Shown piece after piece: positions 8,632 to 17,361 of a stretch of DNA of 64,000 nt; position 1 is the first letter of the stretch, and the number at the start of each line of letters is the position of its first letter. A program made the translations under genes and the position numbers. The stretch is from Bradyrhizobium yuanmingense (lineage in GTDB: Bacteria; Pseudomonadota; Alphaproteobacteria; Rhizobiales; Xanthobacteraceae): assembly GCF_900094575.1 (NCBI RefSeq), contig NZ_FMAE01000003.1, forward strand, positions 248,001 to 312,000, in the 5' to 3' direction. Under the pieces are notes generated by a model. That model did no database searches and was not told where the DNA came from. It worked only from the letters and a program-made list of their open reading frames with translations.

Positions 8632-9030
8632 TCACACCGGCAGAAACCGCTTCAATGCCGGCATGAAGAAGATGCCGAGATTGATCGCAAAGCCGATGCT
8701 CCAGAGGATCGAGCGCAGCGTCGGGCGGTTGCCGAGATACGTCAGCACATAGGCAATCCGCACGATCAGGAACAGCGCCGCGAGCTCGTCGATCAGCCGC
8801 TGCGGCGCTTCCCTGTATTCGGCGAGCAGCACCGCGAACGCAAAGAACGGAAACGTCTCGATGCCGTTCTGGTGCGCGCCGAGCGCGCGTTGCGACAGGG
8901 CGTCCTCATAGAAGGCGGGGTCGCGCGGCCGGGAATTGTCGAAGCGGCGAAACCTGATCCATTTGACCGTGACGATCGTCGACAGATAGAGCAGCAGCGC
9001 CCCGAAGACGCACCATTCCGCGAGTGTCAT
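8632..9030 (-). CDS. MAPEG-family membrane protein (132 aa)
   Basis: Four hydrophobic segments and the MAPEG-type central block (AHQNGIETFPFFAFAVLLAE, with the conserved N-x-x-E-x-x-P-x-F core) identify the membrane-associated eicosanoid/glutathione-metabolism family. Bacterial members are mostly of unknown substrate. It is convergent with the thioesterase gene, six bases away, and divergent from hemH. Confidence 0.88.
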   Translation of the reverse strand: MTLAEWCVFGALLLYLSTIVTVKWIRFRRFDNSRPRDPAFYEDALSQRALGAHQNGIETFPFFAFAVLLAEYREAPQRLIDELAALFLIVRIAYVLTYLGNRPTLRSILWSIGFAINLGIFFMPALKRFLPV

Positions 9031-9113
9031 CCTGCCTCCCCCCGCTTGGGTGCGACCCTAGCGAACCCCGGCTCATCTTGACAAGTTCGGACCAACGCGC
9101 GACCCAACCAGTC

Positions 9114-10151
9114 ATGAACAGCGTCCTCCCCCTCGAGACCGCGAAACCGGCCACCCGATCCGCCCTACCGCGCGTCGGCGTGCTCCTGATCAATCTCGGA
9201 ACGCCCGATACGGCCGATGCTCCGGGCGTGCGGGTCTACCTCAAGGAGTTCCTCAGCGACGCCCGCGTCATCGAGGACCAGGGCCTGATCTGGAAACTGG
9301 TGCTGAACGGGATCATTCTGCGCAGCCGTCCGCGCACCAAGGCGCTCGACTACCAGAAGATCTGGAACAATGAGCGGAACGAGTCGCCGCTGAAAACCAT
9401 TACGCGCTCGCAAAGCGACAAGCTCGCGGCCGCCTTGTCGGACCGCGACAACGTCGTTGTCGATTGGGCGATGCGCTACGGCAATCCGTCGATCAAGTCG
9501 GGCATCGACGCGCTGATCGCGAAGGGCTGCGAGCGTATCCTGGCCGTGCCGCTCTATCCGCAATATTCGGCCTCGACCTCGGCGACCGTCTGCGACGAAG
9601 TCTTCCGCGTGCTCGCGCAGCTGCGGAACCAGCCGACTCTGCGGGTGACGCCGCCCTACTATGACGACGAAGCCTATATCGAGGCGCTCGCCGCCTCGAT
9701 CGAGGGCCATCTGGCGACGCTGTCCTTCAAGCCGGAGCTGATCGTGGCATCCTTCCACGGCATGCCGAAAGCCTATGTCGACAAGGGCGATCCCTATCAG
9801 CAGCACTGCATCGCGACGACCGAGGCGCTGCGCCGCCGGCTCGGCATGGACGAGACCAAGCTGCTGCTGACCTTCCAGTCGCGCTTCGGCAACGACGAGT
9901 GGCTGCAGCCCTATACCGACAAGACCATGGAGCGGCTTGCCAAAGAGGGCGTGCGCCGCATCGCAGTGGTGACGCCGGGCTTTTCCGCCGACTGCCTGGA
10001 GACGCTGGAGGAGATCGCGCAGGAGAACGCGGAGATCTTCAAGCACAATGGCGGCGAGCAGTTTTCCGCGATCCCCTGCCTCAACGACAGCGGACCGGGC
10101 ATGAACGTGATCCGCACCCTGGTGCTGCGCGAGCTCCAGGGCTGGATCTGA
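9114..10151 (+). CDS. hemH: Ferrochelatase (345 aa)
   Basis: Inserts Fe2+ into protoporphyrin IX, the last step of heme synthesis. The sequence has the family N-terminus VGVLLINLGTPD, the active-site His in VASFHGMPKAYVDKGDPY, and the LTFQSRFGNDEWLQPYTD block. The ATG at 9114 gives the normal length; a longer frame upstream lacks family features. The DUF-type binding-protein gene follows 10 bases later. I looked upstream for an Irr/iron-control-type palindrome and did not see one. Confidence 0.97.
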   Translation: MNSVLPLETAKPATRSALPRVGVLLINLGTPDTADAPGVRVYLKEFLSDARVIEDQGLIWKLVLNGIILRSRPRTKALDYQKIWNNERNESPLKTITRSQSDKLAAALSDRDNVVVDWAMRYGNPSIKSGIDALIAKGCERILAVPLYPQYSASTSATVCDEVFRVLAQLRNQPTLRVTPPYYDDEAYIEALAASIEGHLATLSFKPELIVASFHGMPKAYVDKGDPYQQHCIATTEALRRRLGMDETKLLLTFQSRFGNDEWLQPYTDKTMERLAKEGVRRIAVVTPGFSADCLETLEEIAQENAEIFKHNGGEQFSAIPCLNDSGPGMNVIRTLVLRELQGWI

Positions 10152-10161
10152 TGGGCATCCC

Positions 10162-11139
10162 ATGAACCGCCGCCGGTGCCTGGCGCTTCTTGGGATGCTC
10201 GCGGCGCTGCCGGCCCCGGCCCTGGCGCAGCAGCCGAACGCGACACGGCGGCTCGGCGTGCTCTCGGTCACGGCTGCTGATGATGCGATCGGCCAGACGC
10301 GCAGCATCGCCCTGGTCGAAGCGCTCGCCGGCCAAGGCTGGAAGGAGCGCGACAATCTCAAGATCGATTGGCGCAACGGCGGCGGCGAGCGCGCCCGCAT
10401 CGCGCAGCTCGCCGACGAGCTGATCGCGCTCAAGCCCGACATCCTGCTTGCGGTCGGCACACCCTCGGTCGAAGAGCTGCGCCGGCGCACCACGACGATC
10501 CCGATCGTGTTCGCCGTCGTCACCGATCCCGTCAGCCAGGGCTTTGTCGAAAACCTCGCGCATCCCGGCGGCAACCTCACCGGCTTTACCGATTACGACG
10601 GTCCGCTGGCCGGCAAATGGCTGGAGATGCTGACGCAGGTCACGCCGAAGGTGTCCCGCGTTGCGGTCGTCTTCAATCCCGCCACCGCGCCGTTCGCGCC
10701 CCTGATGCTGCGCACCATCGAGGACGCCGCACGGACGCTGCGCCTGACGGTCGAGCCCGCGCCCGTCCGTGACGCCGTCTCGATCGGGGCGCTGGCTTCC
10801 AGGCAAGACGGCGCCATCCTGGTCCTGCCGGACTTCTTCACCATGGCCAACCGCGCGCAACTGCTCTCGGCGATCGCACAGGCGCGTGTGCCCGCGGTGT
10901 TCTGGAGCCGTACCTTCGTCGACGAAGGTGGGCTGATGTCCTACAGCACCGACAGCGTCGAGCAGCTTCGCCGCGCCGCGGACTATATCGATCGGATCCT
11001 GAAGGGCGCACGGCCGGCCGACCTGCCGGTGCAGAATCCCACCAAGTTCGAGCTGGTGATCAACCTGAAGGCGGCGAGAGCGCTCGGCATCACGCTTTCC
11101 CCGGGCCTGCTTGCAATTGCGAATGACGTGATCGAATGA
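10162..11139 (+). CDS. ABC transporter substrate-binding protein, ABC_sub_bind family (325 aa)
   Basis: A signal peptide (about residues 1-22, ending APALAQ) precedes a periplasmic binding-protein fold with typical segments: RRLGVLSV, IDWRNGGGERARIAQLADEL, FAVVTDPVSQGFVENLAHPGGNLTGF and a C-terminal NLKAARALGITL. This family resembles tryptophan/tyrosine-type or unassigned binding proteins. No permease or ATPase gene is nearby, so it is an orphan component here. It follows hemH by ten bases and may be cotranscribed. Confidence 0.88.
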   Translation: MNRRRCLALLGMLAALPAPALAQQPNATRRLGVLSVTAADDAIGQTRSIALVEALAGQGWKERDNLKIDWRNGGGERARIAQLADELIALKPDILLAVGTPSVEELRRRTTTIPIVFAVVTDPVSQGFVENLAHPGGNLTGFTDYDGPLAGKWLEMLTQVTPKVSRVAVVFNPATAPFAPLMLRTIEDAARTLRLTVEPAPVRDAVSIGALASRQDGAILVLPDFFTMANRAQLLSAIAQARVPAVFWSRTFVDEGGLMSYSTDSVEQLRRAADYIDRILKGARPADLPVQNPTKFELVINLKAARALGITLSPGLLAIANDVIE

Positions 11140-11482
11140 ACCCGTCCGTGACGGACGCCTCGCCCGAATTCGTTAATCTCCGCCGCTAGAGCATGATCCG
11201 GAAAAGCGTGAAGCGGTTTTCCGAAAAGATCATGCTCAAACAATGACCTAAAGCGCGATGACGATTCATCATGATCGCATCGCGGTTCAGGCCTGCGCGC
11301 GCGCGCTTTCAAGAGCCTGTCGCAAATACATATCGCGACCGTTCTCTTGCTGTGCGTCTTGTGTGGAATTGCTCCGATACCGACGTGAATTGCGACCGCT
11401 GAACCGGTAGGATCGTGATCCCGACCAATGACAGCGCCGGAAAGGGCTTTTTCCTGACGTCTTGTCCCGGCTTGGAGGAGAT
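11140..11482. other. 343-base intergenic region with one palindromic repeat
   Basis: The gap between the binding-protein gene and the QmcA-like gene holds the dispersed palindrome described separately (11189-11237) and then an unremarkable stretch that must contain the promoter of the QmcA/NfeD unit. GGAGGAG at about 11474-11480 is the ribosome binding site for the next gene. I see no RNA gene or open frame I would support. Confidence 0.5.
11189..11237. repeat. Dispersed 49-base palindrome (GAGCATGATC family)
   Basis: Outer arms GAGCATGATC / GATCATGCTC and inner arms CGGAAAA / TTTTCCG make a near-perfect palindrome. From general knowledge, this type of element occurs in many copies between genes of Bradyrhizobium and relatives; only one copy is visible in this window. 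Confidence 0.75.
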
Positions 11483-12472
11483 ATGAGCGGCTTCGACATT
11501 TTCGCGATTGTTCTGGTTTTGCTCGTCATCGTCACGCTGGTCGCCGGCGTGAAGACGGTGCCGCAGGGCTATGACTGGACCATCGAGCGGTTCGGCAAAT
11601 ACACCCAGACGCTGAGCCCCGGGCTCAATTTGATCGTGCCCTATTTCGATCGCGTCGGGCGCAAGATCAACATGATGGAGCAGGTGATCGACATTCCCGA
11701 GCAGGAGGTGATCACCAAGGACAACGCCACCGTGACGGTGGACGGCGTCGCCTTTTATCAGGTGTTCGATGCCGCCAAGGCGAGCTACGAGGTCGCCAAC
11801 CTCAACCAGGGGATTACGGTGCTCACCATGACCAACATCCGCTCGGTGATGGGCTCGATGGACCTCGACCAGGTGCTGTCGCACCGCGACGAAATCAACG
11901 AGCGCCTGCTCCGTGTGGTCGACGCCGCGGTCTCGCCCTGGGGCGTCAAGGTCAACCGCATCGAGATCAAGGACATCGTGCCGCCCGCCGACCTGGTCGA
12001 AGCCATGGGGCGGCAGATGAAGGCCGAGCGGGTCAAGCGCGCCGACATTCTCGCGGCCGAAGGCCAACGCCAGTCCGAGATCCTGCGCGCCGAGGGCGCC
12101 AAGCAGGGCCAGATCCTCCAGGCGGAAGGCCGCCGCGAGGCCGCCTTCCGCGATGCCGAGGCGCGCGAGCGGTCGGCGGAAGCCGAGGCCAAGGCCACGC
12201 AAATGGTCAGCGAGGCCATCGCCAAGGGCGATGTCGCTGCGCTAAACTATTTTATCGCCGACAAGTATATCAAGGCATTCGGGCAACTGGCCGACTCGCC
12301 GAACCAGAAGGTCATCATGCTTCCGGTCGAAGCGATGAGCATGCTGGGCTCGCTCGCCGGCATCGGCGAAATTGCGAAGGCCACGTTCGGGGAGAGCGCG
12401 GTGGCCGCGGCCCGCCGCGGCGGCTCGGTACCGTCGTCGGGCCCGACGCCGCCGTCCGTGCCGCAGCAGTAA
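11483..12472 (+). CDS. qmcA: SPFH/Band 7 membrane protein, QmcA-like (329 aa)
   Basis: One N-terminal membrane helix (about residues 4-25) is followed by a Band 7/SPFH domain starting at TVPQGYDWTIERFGKY, a long helical Ala/Glu/Arg-rich coiled region (about 185-250), and a low-complexity Gly/Pro C-terminus. SPFH proteins build membrane microdomain cages and modulate quality-control proteases. The ATG at 11483 is preceded by GGAGGAG. An NfeD-type gene starts 25 bases downstream, the classical SPFH-NfeD partnership. Confidence 0.93.
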   Translation: MSGFDIFAIVLVLLVIVTLVAGVKTVPQGYDWTIERFGKYTQTLSPGLNLIVPYFDRVGRKINMMEQVIDIPEQEVITKDNATVTVDGVAFYQVFDAAKASYEVANLNQGITVLTMTNIRSVMGSMDLDQVLSHRDEINERLLRVVDAAVSPWGVKVNRIEIKDIVPPADLVEAMGRQMKAERVKRADILAAEGQRQSEILRAEGAKQGQILQAEGRREAAFRDAEARERSAEAEAKATQMVSEAIAKGDVAALNYFIADKYIKAFGQLADSPNQKVIMLPVEAMSMLGSLAGIGEIAKATFGESAVAAARRGGSVPSSGPTPPSVPQQ

Positions 12473-12497
12473 TGGGACTATTCACAGAGGTCTTGTC

Positions 12498-12941
12498 ATG
12501 ACCGACATGTTCGTATCGCTCGGCAACTGGAACTGGCTGATCCTCGGCTTCATCCTGATGGCCCTGGAGGTGCTGGCGCCCGGCATCTTCCTGTTCTGGC
12601 TTGGGCTCGCTGCGCTGTTGGTCGGCCTGATCTCGTTCGCGGCTGCAATCTCCTGGCAGATCCAGCTCGTGATGTTCGCGATCTTTGCCGCCGCTGCCGT
12701 GCCGGTCTGGCGCCGCCTGGCCAAGCCGAAGCCGGACGCCAGCGCCAGTCCGTTCCTCAACAAGCGTACCGAAGCCCTGCTCGGCCGTGAGTTCACGCTG
12801 GAGAAACCGATCATCGACGGCACCGGCACCGTGCGCATCGGCGACACGGTATGGCGCGTGGCTGGGCCCGATACGCCGGCCGGCACGCGGGTGAAGGTGG
12901 TACAGGTCGACGGCGCGAACCTGACGGTCGCCGCGGCGTGA
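12498..12941 (+). CDS. Short NfeD-family membrane protein (147 aa)
   Basis: Three hydrophobic stretches in residues 12-75, including the family's LEVLAPGIFLFWLGLAALLVG block, are followed by a small C-terminal OB-fold domain (about 85-147) starting near LLGREFTLEKPI. It is the short form without the N-terminal ClpP-like protease. Partner of the adjacent SPFH protein in membrane organisation. Confidence 0.93.
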   Translation: MTDMFVSLGNWNWLILGFILMALEVLAPGIFLFWLGLAALLVGLISFAAAISWQIQLVMFAIFAAAAVPVWRRLAKPKPDASASPFLNKRTEALLGREFTLEKPIIDGTGTVRIGDTVWRVAGPDTPAGTRVKVVQVDGANLTVAAA

Positions 12942-12950
12942 GGACTTTTC

Positions 12951-13094
12951 CCCTCTCCCCTTGCGGGAGAGGGTGGCTCGCCGCAAAGCGGCGAGACGGG
13001 TGAGGGGTGTCTCTCCGCGATAGCTAAGCTGAGTTCGTGGAGAGAGACCCCTCATCCGGCGCTTCGCGCCACCTTCTCCCACAAGGGGAGAAGG
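12951..13094. repeat. Composite intergenic repeat (CTCTCCCCTTG / CAAGGGGAGAA type)
   Basis: Two hairpin-forming units in opposite orientation flank a short non-conserved centre; terminal modules read CCTCTCCCCTTGCGGGAGAGG and the inverted CCTTCTCCCACAAGGGGAGAAGG-like end. A sister copy in reverse order is at 60425-60562. It fills the gap between convergent genes. Confidence 0.8.
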
Positions 13095-13122
13095 AACACC
13101 AGCGCGTGGCAACGAGTGATGC

Positions 13123-13449
13123 TCACCTTCTCCATCGCTCCGCAAACCTGTGCAGTGGCATGAAGGTCTCGCACAATTCCCGGCCCAGCGGTGTCAGTCC
13201 GTAACCTCCGCCGTCGCCCAGCTCCACGAAGCCCGCCTCGCGCAGCTCGGTCAGCCGGGCCTGCAGCACCGTGGGCGAGGCCTCGTCGCAGGCGCTGCGC
13301 AGGGCGCGCGAGGTGAGGGGCTCTCCGCGCAACTCCCACAAGATCCGCAAGGCCCAGCGCCGGCCGAGCAGGTCGAGCAAAGCCATGATCGGCCGTCCGG
13401 TGCGCGAGCCGCGGACGCGGCGTTCTGCTCTTGTCGCCCGTTTCGCCAT
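13123..13449 (-). CDS. HxlR-type winged-helix transcriptional regulator (108 aa)
   Basis: Small DNA-binding protein with the HxlR core: ALLDLLGRRWALRILWEL, the recognition region SPTVLQARLTELREAGFVE, and a YGLTPLGREL wing. I chose the ATG at 13447-13449 (MAKRATRAERR) because GAGGTG lies just upstream; an ATG 18 bases earlier has no ribosome binding site and abuts an operator palindrome. It is divergent from a carboxymuconolactone decarboxylase-family gene with two palindromes between them, so it probably represses both. The signal may be redox or a small aromatic; that is unknown. No conserved Cys is present, so simple thiol sensing is unlikely. Confidence 0.88.
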   Translation of the reverse strand: MAKRATRAERRVRGSRTGRPIMALLDLLGRRWALRILWELRGEPLTSRALRSACDEASPTVLQARLTELREAGFVELGDGGGYGLTPLGRELCETFMPLHRFAERWRR

Positions 13450-13467
13450 GGTCACCTCTTGCGTCAT

Positions 13468-13506
13468 GCTACGGATAATGTAGCGTAGTGCTACGGTAAA
13501 TGTAGC
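13468..13506. promoter_or_regulatory. Two tandem GCTAC-N7-GTAGC palindromes, candidate HxlR operators
   Basis: Two 17-bp palindromes, GCTAC-GGATAAT-GTAGC (13468-13484) and GCTAC-GGTAAAT-GTAGC (13490-13506), lie in the divergent promoter region. Centres are 22 bases apart, about two helical turns, and the spacers are themselves similar. This is the expected arrangement for two cooperating dimers of the neighbouring regulator. Confidence 0.8.
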
Positions 13507-13520
13507 AACGGAAATCGCTC

Positions 13521-14078
13521 ATGTCCCAGGCCTCACCGCGCATCGCCCCGCTCTCGCCGCCTTATCCCCTGGGCATCCAGGCGCAGTTCGACCGCATCAT
13601 GCGCGGTGCGCCGCCGCTGGTGCTGTTCCGGGTGATGGCGGGCCATGACCGCGCCTGGGACAAGTTTCGCGCGGGCGGGCTGCTTGATCCGGGGCCGCTC
13701 TCTCTGCGGCAGCGTGAGATCGTCATCGACCGCACCTGCGCGCTGAACGGATGCGAATACGAATGGGGCGTGCATGTCGCGATCTTCGCCGGGCCGGCGA
13801 AGCTCACCGCGGAGGAGGTGCGTGCGACGGTGCTGGGTGATGCGAATTCGGCCCTTTGGTCGCCGGCCGAACAGGCGCTGATCGCAGCCGTCGACGCGCT
13901 GCATCATCGCGCGACGTTGAGCGACGATGAATTCGCCGCGCTCTCCGCGCATCACGACGAGGCGCAGATCCTGGAAATCATGCTGCTGTGCGGCTTCTAT
14001 CGCACGGTGTCGTATTTGGCGAACGGGCTGCGCTTGCCGCTGGAGGAGAACGCGGCGCGGTTTCCGGCGCCGCTCTAG
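13521..14078 (+). CDS. Carboxymuconolactone decarboxylase-family protein (185 aa)
   Basis: All-helical CMD/AhpD-superfamily protein; the core motif is at residues 71-90 with Arg71, Cys73, Cys78, Glu79 and His85. The two Cys are spaced C-x4-C rather than the C-x2-C pair of peroxidase-type AhpD, so a classical disulfide-reductase role is doubtful. Likely controlled by the divergent HxlR regulator, as many CMD genes sit next to such regulators. Substrate unknown. Confidence 0.88.
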   Translation: MSQASPRIAPLSPPYPLGIQAQFDRIMRGAPPLVLFRVMAGHDRAWDKFRAGGLLDPGPLSLRQREIVIDRTCALNGCEYEWGVHVAIFAGPAKLTAEEVRATVLGDANSALWSPAEQALIAAVDALHHRATLSDDEFAALSAHHDEAQILEIMLLCGFYRTVSYLANGLRLPLEENAARFPAPL

Positions 14079-14110
14079 CGGCCGTCATTGCGAGGAGCGT
14101 CTCATCCTTA

Positions 14111-14217
14111 CCGTCATTCCGGGGCGCGCGAAGCGCGAGCCCGGAATCCATCGGGCAGCGACCTCGGGGTGAAATGGATTCCGGGTTCGCGCCAAGTGGC
14201 GCGCCCCGGAATGACGG
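14111..14217. repeat. Intergenic repeat (GTCATTCCGGGGCGCGC type)
   Basis: Inverted arms CCGTCATTCCGGGGCGCGCG and the complementary GCGCGCCCCGGAATGACGG bracket a variable centre. It is preceded at 14086-14100 by a fragment (GTCATTGCGAGGAGC) of a different repeat family whose full copy is at 27642-27726. A second copy of this family is at 17235-17358. Confidence 0.8.
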
Positions 14218-14236
14218 GTGAAGCGGGCTGCGCGCC

Positions 14237-15244
14237 CTACGCCACGCCCGCGCGCAGCAGATCGTGCAGATGCACGATCCCGACCACCTTGCCAGCTTCC
14301 GTCACCAGCAGCGAGGTGATCTTGCGGGTGTTCAGCACCTCGATCATCTCGGTCGCGAGCATCGAAGGCGGCACGGTCTTGGGCTGCTTCGTCATGATCT
14401 CGTCGACGGTCACCGTCAGCAGATCGGGCCGCATGTGGCGGCGCAGATCGCCGTCGGTGATGATGCCGACGGCCTCGCCCGCATCGTTAACGATGCAGAC
14501 GCAGCCGAGCCCCTTCGCCGACATCTCGACCACGGCTTCCGACATCTCGGTGCCGAGCGGCTTGAGCGGAATCTCAGCGCCCGTGCGCATGTAGTCGCGG
14601 ACGAATTTCAGCATCGCGCCCAGCTTGCCGCCGGGGTGGAAATGCGCGAACTCCAGCGCGGTGAAGCCGCGTCCCTCCAGCAGCGCGATCGCGAGCGCGT
14701 CGCCGATCGCGGCCTGCATCAGCGTCGAGGTGGTCGGCGCCAGATTGTGCGGGCAGGCCTCGCGCGCCTTGGGCAGCTCGATCACGAGGTCGGCGGCCTG
14801 GCCGAGCGAGGACGACGCGCTCGAGGTCACCGCGATCATGGGGATCGCAAAGCGCGCCGAATAGTTCACGAGGTTCTTCATCTCCGGCTGCTCGCCGGAC
14901 CAGGACAGCGCCAGGATGACGTCGTCGGGCGTGATCATGCCGAGGTCGCCATGACCGGCTTCGGCGGCGTGCACGAAGAAGGAAGGCGTGCCGGTCGAGG
15001 CCAGCGTCGCGGCGATCTTGCGGCCCATATGGCCTGACTTGCCGAGCCCGGTGACGATGACGCGGCCCTTGGCATTGCGGATCAGCTCGACCGCCTTGGC
15101 GAACGGCTCGCCCAGCGGGCCGCGCAGCGCGCTAGCGAGCGCATTGATGCCGCCGCTCTCCGTCTCCAGCGTGCGGAGCGCGGATTCGACGCTATCGGGA
15201 ATGGAGCCGGATGATTGGGTCATCAGCGGTTTCGAGCTCGGCAT
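14237..15244 (-). CDS. kdsD: Arabinose-5-phosphate isomerase, KpsF/GutQ family (335 aa)
   Basis: Converts ribulose-5-phosphate to arabinose-5-phosphate, the first step toward the lipopolysaccharide sugar Kdo. An N-terminal SIS domain (VIVTGLGKSGHMGRKIAATL, then SWSGEQPEM and APTTSTLMQAAIGDALA) is followed by two CBS domains, the second with VGIITDGDLRRHM between them. Several ATGs lie near the start (15277, 15244, 15223). None has a strong ribosome site, and I use 15244 (MPSSKPLM). The stop lies next to an intergenic repeat. Confidence 0.93.
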   Translation of the reverse strand: MPSSKPLMTQSSGSIPDSVESALRTLETESGGINALASALRGPLGEPFAKAVELIRNAKGRVIVTGLGKSGHMGRKIAATLASTGTPSFFVHAAEAGHGDLGMITPDDVILALSWSGEQPEMKNLVNYSARFAIPMIAVTSSASSSLGQAADLVIELPKAREACPHNLAPTTSTLMQAAIGDALAIALLEGRGFTALEFAHFHPGGKLGAMLKFVRDYMRTGAEIPLKPLGTEMSEAVVEMSAKGLGCVCIVNDAGEAVGIITDGDLRRHMRPDLLTVTVDEIMTKQPKTVPPSMLATEMIEVLNTRKITSLLVTEAGKVVGIVHLHDLLRAGVA

Positions 15245-15435
15245 GGTCGGGTCCAGGGAGGAGGGGCGTTCGCCCATTGGCGCCTGCTTAGCACGCCCCG
15301 ATCAGCGAGGCGACGCGCGGCCGGATGCCCTCAACCGGTCATTAACCATAATTGTTTTAACTCCATTAACGATGGTTCTCGCCAGTCGGCGGGGATGATC
15401 GAGAAAGTGTTTGATTTCGTTGGGGTAATTCCATC

Positions 15436-17178
15436 GTGGGGTCGTCTCCAGGCAGGGGCCGGAGCAAGGTCGCGCATTTCCTGCGCGCCTCTTTGCCGTG
15501 CCTCGCGCTGACCACCCTCGCAAGCGGCCCGGCGGCGGCCCAGGGGCTCACGCCCGACCTGTTCAATCCCAACCGCGGCGCCTTCGCCTCGCCTGAGACG
15601 CTGCCGACCCGCCGCACCGCCGGCGTACCCCAGGCGCCCTCCGATGCCTTGCCGAAACTGCCTGATCCCAACGCCGACCCGCGCCAGCGCCAGCAGGCGC
15701 CGGCGAGCTCGCGTGTCGGTCAGGTCCCGACCTACGGCCTGCCGGCCGCCACCGGCGCGAGCGGCTCCGGCTACGACTCGCTCAACCGCAAGCGCCAGCA
15801 GCCCAAGCTCTATCCGGGCCAGCCGAAGCCGAAGCGCGCCGCCGGTCCCGGCTCACCGCCGCCGCCCGCAACGCCGGCCACGACGCTGGGCCCGCCGCGC
15901 ATCGCGCCACCGCCCTCCGAGACCGCGCACAAGGTCCCGGTGCCGGCGGCGATGGCGGGCAACGTGCCCGGTCAGCCGCTGCGCCGCCGCCTCAGGGCCG
16001 ATGACGATCCGTTCGGCGCGGTCGGCGATTACGCCGGCAGCTTCCTGATCAAGGGCGGGCTCGAACTCTCCGCCGGCTACGACAGCAATCCGACGCGCCT
16101 CAACAGGCCCGTCGGCTCGCCGGCCTATGTCATCGCGCCCGATCTGCTCGTGGTGTCGGATTGGGAGCGCCACGCGCTGGTCGCCGATCTGCGCGGCTCG
16201 TTCTCGGGCTACACCAAGGACATGCCGGCGACGATCAACGGCTTGGCCTCGCCGTCGCCGGTCGAGGCCAATCGTCCCGATTTCAACGGCCATGTCGATG
16301 GCCGCCTCGACGTCACCCGCGATTTCAAGCTGACCTCGCAGCTGCGCCTGCGGCTCGCCACCGACAATCCCGGCAGCCCCAACGTGCAGGCCGGCCTGCA
16401 GAGATATCCGGTCTACGCCGCCTATGGCACGACGCTCGGCTTCGACCAGACCTTCAACCGCTTCCAGGTCGCCGCCGGCGCCACCATCGATCGCACCGCC
16501 TACACCGATTCCAAGCTCACCGACGGCTCGACCTTCAGCAACGACGACCGCAACTTCAACCAATATGGCGGCGTCGGCCGCTTCTCCTACGACCTCAAGC
16601 CCGGCCTAAAACCCTTCGTCGAGATCCAGGGCGATACCCGCGTCCACGACCAGGCTTCCGACCGCAACGGCTATTTCCGCGATTCCAACGGCGGCTATGC
16701 CAAGGTCGGCTCGTCCTTCGAGTTCTCGCGCATCCTCACCGGCGAGATCTCGGTCGGCTATTCCGCGCGCAGCTACACCGATCCGCGCCTCAGCCAGCTC
16801 GCAGGGTTTCTGACCACGGGCTCGCTGATCTGGAGCGCCAGCGGCCTCACCACGGTGAAGTTCTTCACCGACACGCAGATATCGGAGACCACGGTCCCCG
16901 GCTCATCCGGCGTCCTGGTGCGCACTTACTCCGCCCAAGTCGACCACGACTTCCGCCGCTGGCTCACCGCGGTCGGCAAGTTCACCTACGGCACGCTCGA
17001 CTACCAGGGCCAGAACCGCAACGACAAGACCTACTCGTTCGAAAGCAATTTGATCTACAAGCTCAACCGCAACATCTGGGTCAAGGGCACGCTGCGCCAC
17101 GACATCCTGAATTCGAGCCAGCCGGGCTCGAGCTCGCAGGGCACGGTGGTGCTGCTCGGGGTGAGGCTGCAGAATTGA
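15436..17178 (+). CDS. Outer-membrane beta-barrel protein (580 aa)
   Basis: Start appears to be GTG at 15436. A signal peptide (about residues 15-36, ending GPAAAQG) leads into a Pro/Arg/Gln-rich low-complexity region (about 37-195). A long C-terminal region of alternating aromatic/polar strands from about 205 matches outer-membrane barrels annotated as OMB/BBP2-like (GLELSAGYDSNPTRL, then many strand pairs, ending VLLGVRLQN). This resembles barrel domains of surface polysaccharide or secretion proteins in this genus, but no function can be assigned. Upstream, TTAA half-sites at 15342, 15357 and 15366 have non-standard spacing. Confidence 0.82.
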   Translation: MGSSPGRGRSKVAHFLRASLPCLALTTLASGPAAAQGLTPDLFNPNRGAFASPETLPTRRTAGVPQAPSDALPKLPDPNADPRQRQQAPASSRVGQVPTYGLPAATGASGSGYDSLNRKRQQPKLYPGQPKPKRAAGPGSPPPPATPATTLGPPRIAPPPSETAHKVPVPAAMAGNVPGQPLRRRLRADDDPFGAVGDYAGSFLIKGGLELSAGYDSNPTRLNRPVGSPAYVIAPDLLVVSDWERHALVADLRGSFSGYTKDMPATINGLASPSPVEANRPDFNGHVDGRLDVTRDFKLTSQLRLRLATDNPGSPNVQAGLQRYPVYAAYGTTLGFDQTFNRFQVAAGATIDRTAYTDSKLTDGSTFSNDDRNFNQYGGVGRFSYDLKPGLKPFVEIQGDTRVHDQASDRNGYFRDSNGGYAKVGSSFEFSRILTGEISVGYSARSYTDPRLSQLAGFLTTGSLIWSASGLTTVKFFTDTQISETTVPGSSGVLVRTYSAQVDHDFRRWLTAVGKFTYGTLDYQGQNRNDKTYSFESNLIYKLNRNIWVKGTLRHDILNSSQPGSSSQGTVVLLGVRLQN

Positions 17179-17234
17179 GGCGCTTGTTAGCGCGTCGCAC
17201 GAGACGAAGCCGAAAGGCGCGGCTCTCTCCAATT

Positions 17235-17358
17235 GTCATTCCGGGGCGCGCCACTTGGCGCGAGCCCGGAATCCATCGGGCGTCTGGGTTGGTGATGAAT
17301 GGATTCTCAGGTGCGCAATTGCGCACCATAGCTCGCGCTTCGCGCGCCCCGGAATGAC
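17235..17358. repeat. Intergenic repeat (GTCATTCCGGGGCGCGC type), second copy
   Basis: Starts GTCATTCCGGGGCGCGCC and ends GCGCGCCCCGGAATGAC, so the whole block is an inverted repeat with a variable centre. It matches the element at 14111-14217 and lies between the convergent barrel gene and gltD. Confidence 0.82.
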
Positions 17359-17361
17359 ATC

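Noticed and set aside
15342..15370. CtrA-type sites before the outer-membrane protein gene
   Set aside because: Three TTAA half-sites occur, but spacings of 11 and 5 bases do not match the TTAA-N7-TTAA consensus.
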